Shown piece after piece: positions 9,604 to 17,820 of a stretch of 64,000 bases of DNA; positions within the stretch are counted from its first letter, which is position 1; each line of letters begins with the position of its first letter. A program made the position numbers and the translations under genes. The stretch covers positions 124,001 to 188,000 of the forward strand of contig MKWP01000002.1 of NCBI GenBank assembly GCA_001899805.1, written 5' to 3'. Source of the DNA: Lysobacterales bacterium 66-474 (GTDB lineage Bacteria; Pseudomonadota; Gammaproteobacteria; Xanthomonadales; Rhodanobacteraceae). The notes under the pieces are model-generated. The model had not been told where the DNA came from. It ran no database searches and saw only the letters and a program-made list of their open reading frames with translations.

Positions 9604-10224
9604 TCAACCGCGCAAGGCCACCCCCGTGAGCATCCCGCGCGCGATCATCACCTCGCGCCGTGGCCGGAACAGCAGGTGCCGGCGCCGGCCGCCCAACTGG
9701 TGCCACATCACGGCGGCGCGGATCGCCGCCAGCAGCAGTGCGCGCACGCGCTGGGCCTTGGCGGGTTGCTGCAGGTACAGGGGATTGCCGACCACCGTGA
9801 TGCGCGGCTTCAAGCCGGACAGGTTGCTGCAATAGAGGTCGGCGAGGCGCGCGATGATGGTGGGATGGGTGACCGGGAAATGCTGCAACTGGCGCTGCAT
9901 GCCTTCCAGGCCTTCGCCGAGGCGGCGGTTGATCGCGGGCGAGCGGTGCAGGCTGCGTTCCAGTTTCAGCACGTTGATCAGCATGTGGAACAGCGGCAGG
10001 TCGCGATCGCTGCTTTCCACTTGTTCCACCAGCACGCGCAGGCCGCGGCGCACGCCGTGGTTGCCGCCGAATACCTCGGCGGCGCTGTCCGACTCCAGCT
10101 TGAACACGCTGGCGAGGCTGGCCTCCAGCGCGTCGCTGTCGCAATCGCCCTCGCGCGCCAATTCGCGCACCAGCGACAGGGCCTGGAACACGCCGGCCAG
10201 GGCGAGCACGCGCGCTTCGTTCAT
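9604..10224 (-). CDS. hflD: High frequency lysogenization protein HflD
   Basis: 206-residue HflD/YcfC family protein, all-helical and membrane-associated; in E. coli it binds phage lambda CII and was found next to mnmA. Recognisable blocks are [16 protein letters not shown] at the N-terminus, [11 protein letters not shown], and a C-terminal stretch [19 protein letters not shown] followed by a basic tail. The ATG 10224 overlaps the mnmA stop by 4 nt (ATGA), which fixes the start and shows coupled translation. Gene order nudJ-mnmA-hflD is the same as in enterobacteria. Its cellular role beyond CII control is not settled. Confidence 0.92.
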   Translation of the reverse strand: MNEARVLALAGVFQALSLVRELAREGDCDSDALEASLASVFKLESDSAAEVFGGNHGVRRGLRVLVEQVESSDRDLPLFHMLINVLKLERSLHRSPAINRRLGEGLEGMQRQLQHFPVTHPTIIARLADLYCSNLSGLKPRITVVGNPLYLQQPAKAQRVRALLLAAIRAAVMWHQLGGRRRHLLFRPRREVMIARGMLTGVALRG

Positions 10225-11336
10225 GGCGCGTCCCCGATGGCGGGCGCATCGGTGGCATCGATCACCGCGCCGCCGAGGCATTCCTCGCCCGCGTAGAACA
10301 CCACCGACTGGCCCGGCGCGACCGCGCGCTGCGGCGCGTCGAAATGGACGTCGCAGCGATCGCCATCGACACTGACCCTGCAAGTTTGCGGCGGTTGGCG
10401 ATAACGGGTCATGGCGCTGCACTCGAAGGCCGCGGCAGGCGGCGTGCCGGCGATCCAGTGCACGCCATTCGCCGTGAGCGCATGCGATTGCAGCCAGGCG
10501 TTGTCGTGGCCCTGGTCCACGTACACGATGTTGGCGGCGACGTCTTTTCCGACCACGTACCACGCCTCGCCGCTGCCGCCGGTACGGCCGCCGATGGCGA
10601 GGCCGCCGCGCTGTCCCGGCGTGTAGAACATCGCGCCGACGTGTTCGCCGACCGCTTCGCCGCGCGGGGTGCGCAGCTCACCCGGCTGCGCGGGCAGGTA
10701 GGTGGACAGGAACGCGCGGAAATCGCGCTCGCCGATGAAACAGATGCCGGTGGAGTCCTTCTTCGCGGCGACCGGCAGCCCGGCCTCGTCGGCGATCCTG
10801 CGCACTTCGGTCTTGTGCAGCTCGCCCAGCGGAAACAGCGCGGCGCCGAGTTGCGCCTGGTCGAGCGTGTGCAGGAAATAGGTCTGGTCCTTGGACGCGT
10901 CGCGTGCGCGCAGCAATTTCGACCGGCCGTGCTCGTGCAGCACGCGCGCATAGTGTCCGGTGGCGAGTTTTTCGGCGCCTTCGGCGTGCGCGGCGGCGAG
11001 GAAACAGCCGAACTTGATCTCGCGATTGCACAGCACGTCCGGGTTGGGCGTGCGCCCGGCGCGGTATTCGTCGAGGAAATGCGCGAACACGCGCCGGCGG
11101 TATTCGGCGGCGAAGTCGAGGCTGTGGAACGGAATGTCCAGCTTCGCGCACACGGCCAAGGCGTCCTTGCGGTCGGCATCGGCGTGGCAGCCCGACGTGC
11201 CCTCGTGGCCGGGATCCTTGTCCTCCCAATTCAGCATGAACACGCCGGACACTTCGTGCCCGGCGCTTCTCAGCAGCAGCGCCGCCACCGAGGAATCGAC
11301 GCCGCCGGACATGCCGACCGTGACGCGCACGCTCAC
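10221..11336 (-). CDS. mnmA: tRNA-specific 2-thiouridylase MnmA
   Basis: 371 residues. It installs the 2-thio group on U34 of tRNA-Lys, -Glu and -Gln, using ATP and a persulfide relayed to it. The PP-loop SGGVDSS is at 10-16. Catalytic Cys103 ([13 protein letters not shown]) and Cys199 ([12 protein letters not shown]) are the pair that forms the disulfide/persulfide cycle; positions match E. coli closely. The start is GTG 11336, overlapping the nudJ stop by 4 nt (GTGA). The frame stays open upstream but there it only reads through nudJ in another phase. Middle gene of a tight three-gene operon. Confidence 0.97.
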   Translation of the reverse strand: MSVRVTVGMSGGVDSSVAALLLRSAGHEVSGVFMLNWEDKDPGHEGTSGCHADADRKDALAVCAKLDIPFHSLDFAAEYRRRVFAHFLDEYRAGRTPNPDVLCNREIKFGCFLAAAHAEGAEKLATGHYARVLHEHGRSKLLRARDASKDQTYFLHTLDQAQLGAALFPLGELHKTEVRRIADEAGLPVAAKKDSTGICFIGERDFRAFLSTYLPAQPGELRTPRGEAVGEHVGAMFYTPGQRGGLAIGGRTGGSGEAWYVVGKDVAANIVYVDQGHDNAWLQSHALTANGVHWIAGTPPAAAFECSAMTRYRQPPQTCRVSVDGDRCDVHFDAPQRAVAPGQSVVFYAGEECLGGAVIDATDAPAIGDAP

Positions 11337-11848
11337 GCCCCGTCCGGCAACCGCGAGCGCAGCGTCGCCAGCGACAGGCGTTGCCCGGCCAGCCAGTCGT
11401 CCAGGGTGGCCAGCACCAGCGGGCTGCGCAGGCGTTCGCCCAGCGCGGCGATTTCGGCGTAGGGCATCCACGCGGCGCGGACGATGCCGGCGTCCAGCTG
11501 GCGCTCGGGGTGGTGCCGCACCGTGTGGCCGGCGAAGGCGAAGCGCACGATCTGGTGGTCGTGCACGGGGCTGTACCACTGCTGCACGCCGACGAAGTGG
11601 TCCAGCGCGACCTCCCATCCGGTTTCCTCCAGCGTTTCGCGCAGGGCGGCATCCACCAGCGTCTCGTGCGGTTCCAGGTGGCCGGCCGGCTGGTTGAACT
11701 GGCGGACGCCGCGGACCTCTTCCTCGACCATCAGGAAACGGTCGCCGTCGGCGATCACGCAGGCCACGGTGACATGCGGGCACCAGACGGCGTCGCGATC
11801 TGGCGCGGTTGCGATTTCGTCCATACGCTGGTGCACTGGAAATTCCAT
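11333..11848 (-). CDS. nudJ: NudJ-like Nudix phosphatase
   Basis: Nudix hydrolase of about 171 residues. The Nudix box runs from [16 protein letters not shown] into TLEETGWE (GxxExxE with REthLxEETG). The start of the domain, [20 protein letters not shown], matches E. coli NudJ, which hydrolyses thiamin pyrophosphate derivatives and nucleoside di- and triphosphates. The position immediately upstream of mnmA, with a 4-nt overlap, is also as in E. coli. The start is uncertain: ATG 11851, 11848 and 11824 are all in frame and none has a good Shine-Dalgarno. The gene diverges from clpS. Confidence 0.88.
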   Translation of the reverse strand: MEFPVHQRMDEIATAPDRDAVWCPHVTVACVIADGDRFLMVEEEVRGVRQFNQPAGHLEPHETLVDAALRETLEETGWEVALDHFVGVQQWYSPVHDHQIVRFAFAGHTVRHHPERQLDAGIVRAAWMPYAEIAALGERLRSPLVLATLDDWLAGQRLSLATLRSRLPDGA

Positions 11849-11932
11849 CATTTTGCCATTATCTGGTGTGACGTATTGCCATCGCTTGCCTGCGTCCCCG
11901 GGCATATACTCAAGACAAAGGGCTCCCGGCCG

Positions 11933-12265
11933 ATGACACCCGGAAAAACCACCGACAACGAAACGGAACGCGAACAGGGCGTGGTGGTGGAACCCGGCCG
12001 TCCGGAGACGGCGCGACCACCGCTGTACCAAGTGGTGCTGCTGAACGATGACTACACGCCGATGGAGTTCGTGGTGGAGGTGCTGGAGACGTTTTTCAAG
12101 ATGGCGCGCGAGCGTGCGACCCAGGTGATGTTGCACGTGCATACCCGCGGCAAGGGCGTTTGCGGCGTGTTCAGCCGGGAAGTTGCAGAAAGCAAGGTGG
12201 CGCAGGTCAACGAGTTTTCCCGCGTCCACCAACATCCGCTGCTTTGCACGATGGAAAAGTTGTAA
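11933..12265 (+). CDS. clpS: ATP-dependent Clp protease adaptor ClpS
   Basis: 110-residue adaptor that hands N-degron proteins to ClpAP. The core [21 protein letters not shown] holds the N-end-rule binding pocket, and the second conserved part is [23 protein letters not shown] flexible acidic N-terminal extension (about 25 residues) precedes the core, as needed to engage ClpA. ATG 11933 has AAGGG about 10 nt upstream; a -10-like TATACT lies at 11905-11910. clpA follows after 41 nt, the standard clpS-clpA order. Confidence 0.96.
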   Translation: MTPGKTTDNETEREQGVVVEPGRPETARPPLYQVVLLNDDYTPMEFVVEVLETFFKMARERATQVMLHVHTRGKGVCGVFSREVAESKVAQVNEFSRVHQHPLLCTMEKL

Positions 12266-12306
12266 CCGACCCCATATCGTGGGGAAGAGATTCGGAGACC
12301 CTACTC

Positions 12307-14583
12307 ATGTTCAGCAAGGACCTCGAATACACCATCGGCCAGTGCTACAAGGAGGCCCGCGAGCAGCGCCACGAGTTCATGACCGTGGAGCACCTGCTGC
12401 TCGCACTGTTGGCCAACCCGACCGCGGCGGCGGTGCTGCGCGGCTGCGGCGCCGACATCGACAAGCTCGCCAAGGACCTGCGCTCGATCATCACCGAAAC
12501 CGTGCCGGTACTGCCTTCGGGCGACGAGCGCGACACCCAGCCGACGCTGGGCTTCCAGCGCGTGCTGCAACGCGCGGTCTACCACGTGCAGTCCTCGGGC
12601 CGGAAAGAAGTGACCGGCGCCAACGTGCTGGTCGCGATCTTCGGCGAGAAGGATTCGCACGCCGTGTATTTCCTGCACCAGCAGGAAGTCGAGCGGCTGG
12701 ACGTCGTGAACTACGTCTCGCACGGCATCGCCAAGATCGGGCACGAAACCGAATCCGCGCCGGCGCCGGGCGAGGCCGGCGGCGAGGCCGAGCAGGAAGG
12801 CAAGGACAAGGACAACGCGCTGGTCGAATACGCCACCAACCTCAACGAGCGCGCCGAGCAGGGCAAGATCGATCCGCTGATCGGCCGCGACGAGGAAATC
12901 GAGCGCACCATCCAGGTGCTGTGCCGCCGCCGCAAGAACAACCCGCTGTACGTCGGCGAATCCGGCGTGGGCAAGACCGCGCTGGCGGAAGGCCTGGCGC
13001 GCCGCATCGTGGAAGGCAAGGTTCCGGCCGTGCTGGAAGACGCCACCATCTGGGCGCTGGACCTCGGTGCGCTGGTCGCGGGCACCAAGTACCGCGGCGA
13101 TTTCGAGAAGCGCCTGAAGGCGGTGATCGCGCAACTGAAGAAGGACCCGAACGCGATCCTGTTCGTGGACGAGATCCACACCATCATCGGCGCGGGTTCG
13201 GCATCCGGCGGCACCATGGATGCGTCCAACCTGATCAAGCCGGTGCTGGCCTCGGGCGAACTGCGCTGCATCGGCTCCACCACCTTCCAGGAATTCCGCG
13301 GCGTGTTCGAGAAGGACCGCGCGCTGGCGCGGCGCTTCCAGAAGATCGACGTGGTCGAGCCGTCGGTGGCCGATACCGTGGAAATCCTGAAGGGGCTGAA
13401 GTCGCGCTTCGAGGAACACCACAGCGTCACCTACAGCGACGATGCCCTGAAGGCCGCGGTGGATCTTTCGGTCAAGCACATCCCCGACCGCCTGTTGCCG
13501 GACAAGGCCATCGACGTGATCGACGAGGCCGGCGCGCGCCAGCGCCTGCTGCCGGAAGACCAGCGTACCGGCAAGGTCGACGTTTCCGAGGTCGAATACA
13601 TCGTGGCGCGGATGGCGCGGATTCCGCAGAAGCAGGTCTCGGCTTCCGACCGCGACGTGCTGCGCAACCTTGACCGCAATTTGAAGATGGTGATCTTCGG
13701 CCAGGACCAGGCCATCGATACGTTGGCTTCCGCGATCAAGATGGCGCGCTCGGGGCTGGGCGATCCCAACAAGCCGATCGGCAATTTCCTGTTCGCCGGT
13801 CCCACCGGCGTCGGCAAGACCGAGGTCACGCGGCAGCTTGCCCTCCAGCTCGGCATCGAGCTGGTGCGTTTCGACATGTCCGAGTACATGGAGCCGCATT
13901 CGGTGTCGCGGCTGATCGGCGCGCCTCCGGGTTACGTCGGGTTCGACCAGGGCGGCCTGCTCACCGAATCGGTGGTCAAGCACCCGCATTGCGTGCTGCT
14001 GCTGGACGAGATCGAGAAGGCCCATCCCGACCTGTTCAACATCCTTTTGCAGATCATGGACCACGGCGTGCTCACCGACACCAACGGCCGCGAAGCGAAT
14101 TTCCGCAACGTGATCCTGGTGATGACCACCAATGCGGGCGCGCGCCAGGCATCGCGCCGCAGCATCGGCTTCCTCGAACAGAGCCACGCCACCGATGCGA
14201 TGGAAGTCATCCGCCGCACCTTCACGCCGGAGTTCCGCAACCGGCTGGATGCGGTGGTGCAGTTCAAGGCCCTGGACTTCGAGCACATCCTGCGGGTGGT
14301 CGACAAGTTCCTGATCGAGCTGGAAGCGCAGTTGCTCGAAAAGCGCGTGTCCCTGAACGTCGCGCCCGAAGCGCGCAACTGGCTGGCCGAACACGGTTTC
14401 GACCCGCAAATGGGCGCGCGGCCGATGGCGCGGCTGATCCAGGACAAGGTCAAGCGGGCGATCGCCGACGAGCTGCTGTTCGGCAAGCTCGCCGACGGCG
14501 GCAAGGTCAACCTCGGCGTCAAGGATGGCGAGCTCACGGTCGACACCGAAGCGGCGGAAAAACTTCCCGCGGTCGTGGAATGA
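12307..14583 (+). CDS. clpA: ATP-dependent Clp protease ATPase subunit ClpA
   Basis: 758 residues, the same length as E. coli ClpA. An N-domain (1-145) docks ClpS. The first AAA+ module has Walker A GESGVGKT (217-224) and Walker B LFVDEIH; the second has Walker A GPTGVGKT (498-505) and Walker B LLLDEIEKAHPD. It unfolds substrates and threads them into ClpP, which is not in this window. ATG 12307 has GGAG 9 nt upstream. An acidic Gly/Glu-rich linker follows the N-domain. It ends just before a perfect GC-rich hairpin. Confidence 0.97.
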   Translation: MFSKDLEYTIGQCYKEAREQRHEFMTVEHLLLALLANPTAAAVLRGCGADIDKLAKDLRSIITETVPVLPSGDERDTQPTLGFQRVLQRAVYHVQSSGRKEVTGANVLVAIFGEKDSHAVYFLHQQEVERLDVVNYVSHGIAKIGHETESAPAPGEAGGEAEQEGKDKDNALVEYATNLNERAEQGKIDPLIGRDEEIERTIQVLCRRRKNNPLYVGESGVGKTALAEGLARRIVEGKVPAVLEDATIWALDLGALVAGTKYRGDFEKRLKAVIAQLKKDPNAILFVDEIHTIIGAGSASGGTMDASNLIKPVLASGELRCIGSTTFQEFRGVFEKDRALARRFQKIDVVEPSVADTVEILKGLKSRFEEHHSVTYSDDALKAAVDLSVKHIPDRLLPDKAIDVIDEAGARQRLLPEDQRTGKVDVSEVEYIVARMARIPQKQVSASDRDVLRNLDRNLKMVIFGQDQAIDTLASAIKMARSGLGDPNKPIGNFLFAGPTGVGKTEVTRQLALQLGIELVRFDMSEYMEPHSVSRLIGAPPGYVGFDQGGLLTESVVKHPHCVLLLDEIEKAHPDLFNILLQIMDHGVLTDTNGREANFRNVILVMTTNAGARQASRRSIGFLEQSHATDAMEVIRRTFTPEFRNRLDAVVQFKALDFEHILRVVDKFLIELEAQLLEKRVSLNVAPEARNWLAEHGFDPQMGARPMARLIQDKVKRAIADELLFGKLADGGKVNLGVKDGELTVDTEAAEKLPAVVE

Positions 14584-14590
14584 CGCGCAG

Positions 14591-14610
14591 CCGCGGCGGT
14601 AACGCCGCGG
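14591..14610. terminator. Bidirectional hairpin between clpA and the molybdenum hydroxylase genes
   Basis: Perfect stem CCGCGGCG-GTAA-CGCCGCGG, 8 bp with a 4-nt loop, located 7 nt after the clpA stop and 8 nt before the end of the converging gene. There is no T tract, so termination efficiency is inferred. Confidence 0.65.
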
Positions 14611-14618
14611 CCTGCTTC

Positions 14619-16859
14619 CTACAGCAACCGCATCAACTCCGGCCAGATCGGCAACTGGCGCACGCGTACGGTGGTGCCGGCGAAGATCGCGTTGGCGAGC
14701 GCCGGTGCGGCGGAAGGGAAACCCATCGCAAACGCGCCGGTCGGGTTTTCCTGCGAGGGCACCAGGATCACCTGCACGTCGTGCGGCATCTGCGCCATCG
14801 TCGCCAGCGGATAGTCGCTGAAGCCGCGCTGCGCGATGCGTCCGTCCTTGACGCCGATGCGTTGGCGCAGGGCGGTGGAAAACGCATCCAGCGTCGCGCC
14901 GACCAGCGCGGCGCGCGCACCCAGCGGGTTCACCACCCGGCCGAGGTCGGCGGCGCAGACCACGTTGTGGATCACCAGCCGCTCGCCTTCCATCGACATT
15001 TCCACCGCGTGCGCGACGTAGCCGCCGAAGGTGAAGTGGCAGGCCAGTCCGAAGCCGTGGCCTTGCGGGTGCGGCTTGTTCCAGCCGATCGCATCGGCCG
15101 CGAGATTGAGCACCCACGCGAGCCGGCCGGTGTCGAGTACCGGGCCGCCGTGCCCGCGATAGGACAGCTTGCGCGGATCGCCCAGCAGCGCGAGGCGGAA
15201 TTTCAGCGCGTCGATTTTCAGCTCGTGCGCGATCTCGTCGATGAAGCACTCGGTGGCGAATGCGTTGACCGCGTGCGAGCTGCCGCGGTAGCTGCCGCGC
15301 GGCAATGCGGATTCCAGCGCGTACCACGCGTATTGCAGGTTGTCGACCAGCCCCGCCGGCAGGTCGTCGGGGTGCATTTCGGACAACCACCAGCGCGCGC
15401 GCGGTTCGCGGCCGGCCAGCCGCGAGGTGCTGGCGATGCGGTGCGTCCAGCCGGTCAACTTGCGCTTGCGGTCGGCACAGGCTTCCAGCTGGTGCACGGA
15501 AAACGGGCGGTAGGTGTCGTGGGCGAAAGCCTCGCTGCGGGTCCACACCAGCTTGATCGGCTTGCCCGCGGCCTTGGCCAGCATCACGGCTTCGGCCACG
15601 TAGTCGGTTTCGAGGAACCGTCCGAAGCCGCCGCCCGCGCGCGGCAGTTTCACCTCGATCTTGTCGGGCGCGAGTCCGGTCAGCCGTCGCACGGTGTCCA
15701 GCGTGGCGCGCGGATTCTGCACCGGCGCGACGACCAGCGCGTGCTGGTTGTCCACTTTCACCAGCGCGTTGGGGGGTTCCAGCTCGGCGTGCGCGACGGT
15801 GGCCACGCGGTACTCGGCCTTGAAGCGGTGCGGCGCGCGTTTGAGCGTTTCCGCGAAATCGCCATCGGTGCGCACGGCTTTCGCGGGATCGCCGGCCAGC
15901 AGCGCCGCGGCGGCTTGCGCGAGCGCACTATCGTCGCGCGCGGGCAGCGTGCCCGGTTCCCAGCGGAGTTCGAGTTTGTCGAGGGCCTGCAGCGCCGTCC
16001 AGGTGTCGCGCGCCAGCACCGCGACCCCCGCCGCCAGCGGCTGGGTGCCCAGCGCCCGCGCGGGATCGGGCGGGGGAATCGTCATGACCTTTTCGACGCC
16101 CTTCATTTTCTGCACGGCGGCATCGTCTAGCTGCGCGAGCTTGCCGCCGGGCCAGGGGCAGCGCGTGATCACCGCGACCAGCGTGTCGCCCAGCCATTCG
16201 TCGATCGCGAAGCGCTGGCGGCCGGTGACGATGTCGCGCGCATCGACGTCGCCGGCGTCCTGGCCGACCAGCACGAATTGCGGGGGCGCTTTCAGCACGG
16301 GCGGTGTGGTCGCGGGCTTGAGTTTGGATGCCGCGTCCGCGAGTTCGCCGTAGCCGAGCTTGCGGCCGTCGGCGGCGATCGCCATGCCGCGCGAAGTCCT
16401 GACGCTTGCGGGCGTGGTCTTCCAGCGTTCGGCCGCGGCGCGCCGCAACAGTTCGCGTGCGGCGGCACCGACGCCGCGCAGGTCGTTCCAGGCGGCGGGC
16501 ACGCTGGTGCTGGCGGAGGCCATCTGATGGCCGTAGGTCCAGTGCGGCTCGCCGTTGACCGTGGTGACGCCGAGGTCCAGCGGTACCACGATGACCTTGT
16601 TCCAGTCGGCGTCCAGTTCTTCGGCGAGGATGCGCGCCTCGGCGGTGCGGATGCCCTGGCCGACTTCGGGATCGCGCGCGCCGATCACGGTGGTCCCGTC
16701 GGGTTCGATGCGCAGGTAGGGATTCAGCGGGACGAGGTTCCGGCCCAGCAATTCGTCGGGGGTGTCGGCGAACGCGGGAATGCCCACGATCAGGGCGCCG
16801 GTCGCGCTGCCGAAAACCTTCAGGAAGCGCCGGCGGCCGGCGTCGTGCGCGCGGCTCAC
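14619..16859 (-). CDS. Molybdopterin-binding subunit of an isoquinoline 1-oxidoreductase/aldehyde oxidase-type enzyme, Tat-exported
   Basis: 746 residues, xanthine dehydrogenase superfamily, large subunit of two-subunit enzymes like IorAB. The N-terminus GRRRFLKVFGSATGALIVG is a twin-arginine signal, so the enzyme is periplasmic. Molybdopterin-contact motifs include DPEVGQGIRTAEARIL near the N-terminus, RGGGFGRFLETDY-like Gly-rich sequence, and APALANAIFAG near the C-terminus. In the C-terminal active-site loop the family normally has a Gly-x-Gly-Glu; here the segment reads PTGAFAMGFPSAAP and the catalytic Glu seems replaced by Ala. The start GTG 16859 overlaps the stop of the Fe-S subunit (GTGA). 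No XdhC-type chaperone or cytochrome gene is nearby. Substrate unknown. Confidence 0.85.
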   Translation of the reverse strand: MSRAHDAGRRRFLKVFGSATGALIVGIPAFADTPDELLGRNLVPLNPYLRIEPDGTTVIGARDPEVGQGIRTAEARILAEELDADWNKVIVVPLDLGVTTVNGEPHWTYGHQMASASTSVPAAWNDLRGVGAAARELLRRAAAERWKTTPASVRTSRGMAIAADGRKLGYGELADAASKLKPATTPPVLKAPPQFVLVGQDAGDVDARDIVTGRQRFAIDEWLGDTLVAVITRCPWPGGKLAQLDDAAVQKMKGVEKVMTIPPPDPARALGTQPLAAGVAVLARDTWTALQALDKLELRWEPGTLPARDDSALAQAAAALLAGDPAKAVRTDGDFAETLKRAPHRFKAEYRVATVAHAELEPPNALVKVDNQHALVVAPVQNPRATLDTVRRLTGLAPDKIEVKLPRAGGGFGRFLETDYVAEAVMLAKAAGKPIKLVWTRSEAFAHDTYRPFSVHQLEACADRKRKLTGWTHRIASTSRLAGREPRARWWLSEMHPDDLPAGLVDNLQYAWYALESALPRGSYRGSSHAVNAFATECFIDEIAHELKIDALKFRLALLGDPRKLSYRGHGGPVLDTGRLAWVLNLAADAIGWNKPHPQGHGFGLACHFTFGGYVAHAVEMSMEGERLVIHNVVCAADLGRVVNPLGARAALVGATLDAFSTALRQRIGVKDGRIAQRGFSDYPLATMAQMPHDVQVILVPSQENPTGAFAMGFPSAAPALANAIFAGTTVRVRQLPIWPELMRLL

Positions 16860-17380
16860 TTCGGCTTGCCCGGCATGGCCGCGGCCGCCCGCTGGATCGC
16901 GCGGCGGATGCGCGGGTAGCTGCCGCAACGGCACAGGTTGCCGATGCCATCGATGTCGGCGTCGGAGGGATTCGGTTTGCGCGCCAGCAGGTCCACCGCC
17001 GCCATGATCTGGCCGGACTGGCAGTAGCCGCACAGGATCGCGTCCTCGTCGATCCAGGCTTGCTGCACGGGATGCAGCTTGCCATCGGCGCCGGCCAGCC
17101 CTTCGACCGTGGTGATGCGCTTGTCGACGACTGCCTGCATCGACAACGTGCACGCGCGTTTCAGCTTGCCGTCGACGAGCACGCTGCAGGCGCCGCAACT
17201 GGTGTCGTCGCAACCGTATTTGCAGCCGGTGAGGCGCAGCACGTCGCGCAGGTACCACAGTAGCGGCAACTCCGGATCGCCGGTATGGCGGTAGCGCCGG
17301 CCGTTGATCTCGATGTCGATGCCGCTGCGGATCGGCTGCGGGACGATCTTTTGCGGCGGTGTCTGCGGGGCCTGGGGCAT
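16856..17380 (-). CDS. (2Fe-2S)-binding subunit of the molybdenum hydroxylase
   Basis: About 174 residues, IorA/CoxS-like small subunit that carries electrons from the Mo centre. The N-terminal plant-type 2Fe-2S ligands are Cys57, Cys62, Cys65 and Cys77; the C-terminal all-helical cluster uses Cys117, Cys120, Cys150 and Cys152 (LCGYCQSGQ, LCRCGSYPRIR). It has no Tat signal of its own and is probably carried out with the large subunit. ATG 17380 is chosen, with TACAAT about 7 nt upstream on the minus strand; an upstream in-frame ATG at 17449 would add a poorly conserved-looking extension. It precedes and overlaps the large-subunit gene, forming a two-gene operon. Confidence 0.88.
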   Translation of the reverse strand: MPQAPQTPPQKIVPQPIRSGIDIEINGRRYRHTGDPELPLLWYLRDVLRLTGCKYGCDDTSCGACSVLVDGKLKRACTLSMQAVVDKRITTVEGLAGADGKLHPVQQAWIDEDAILCGYCQSGQIMAAVDLLARKPNPSDADIDGIGNLCRCGSYPRIRRAIQRAAAAMPGKPK

Positions 17381-17473
17381 CCGGCGATTGTATGCGCAAG
17401 CGCCGCGCGGCTCACCCCCGCCGATTGCGGGGAAGGCACCGACGTTCATCCTTCATGCACGGTGGGCATTGGA

Positions 17474-17541
17474 CCTGTTGACTCTTGCCGCGCGAGTCGC
17501 GTTGCTTCCGCAGTGGCTGCCAGGCGAAGCGCGCGCCGCGG
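17474..17541 (-). repeat. Dispersed about 68-bp repeat, copy A
   Basis: Matches 38994-39062 in inverted orientation; the core CGCGTTGCTTCCGCAG is identical and most of the flanks agree. A further 21-bp fragment of the same family (GGCATGGTGTCAACAGGCCCT) lies at 17718-17738 and matches 39047-39067 with two differences. The surrounding non-coding stretch 17381-17820 contains no gene. Confidence 0.7.
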
Positions 17542-17648
17542 CGCCATGGTGGTTCCATGGTCAAGGCGTGCGCCGAAACAGGGTGGCCGCTGCGAAGCAA
17601 CCCTCCGGGCCGTGGCCCTTGGCCCACATGGCTGTGTCATTACTCGTC

Positions 17649-17666
17649 GATGTATCGACATACATC
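17649..17666. promoter_or_regulatory. Inverted repeat upstream of lysAC
   Basis: Perfect 7-bp arms GATGTAT-CGAC-ATACATC, about 155 nt before the lysAC start, in an AT-richer pocket of the 440-bp upstream region. It could be an operator; no regulator is identified. Confidence 0.35.
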
Positions 17667-17820
17667 TTTCCCCCTCTTCCTTGCCCCGCGGGCCAAGGGG
17701 CGACGGCGCGGCCACGTGGCATGGTGTCAACAGGCCCTGGCGCGATTGCGTTTTGCACTGCAGCACGCAACACTTGCGGGCCTTGTCCATTTCTTGCGCC
17801 AGCCCATCCGGGTCCGTTCC

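Noticed and set aside
9141-9629. Several short Arg/Ser-rich open frames in the repeat field on both strands
   Set aside because: They lie inside dispersed structured repeats, differ in frame between copies and have no ribosome sites; commonly mis-annotated as hypothetical proteins.
12301-15546. Open frame of 1081 codons opposite clpA
   Set aside because: Antisense to a secure ClpA gene and then reads the molybdenum hydroxylase in the wrong phase; no family features.
17649-17666. Lysine riboswitch upstream of lysAC
   Set aside because: Only a short palindrome is present; no lysine-riboswitch-like multi-helix pattern could be recognised in 17381-17820.
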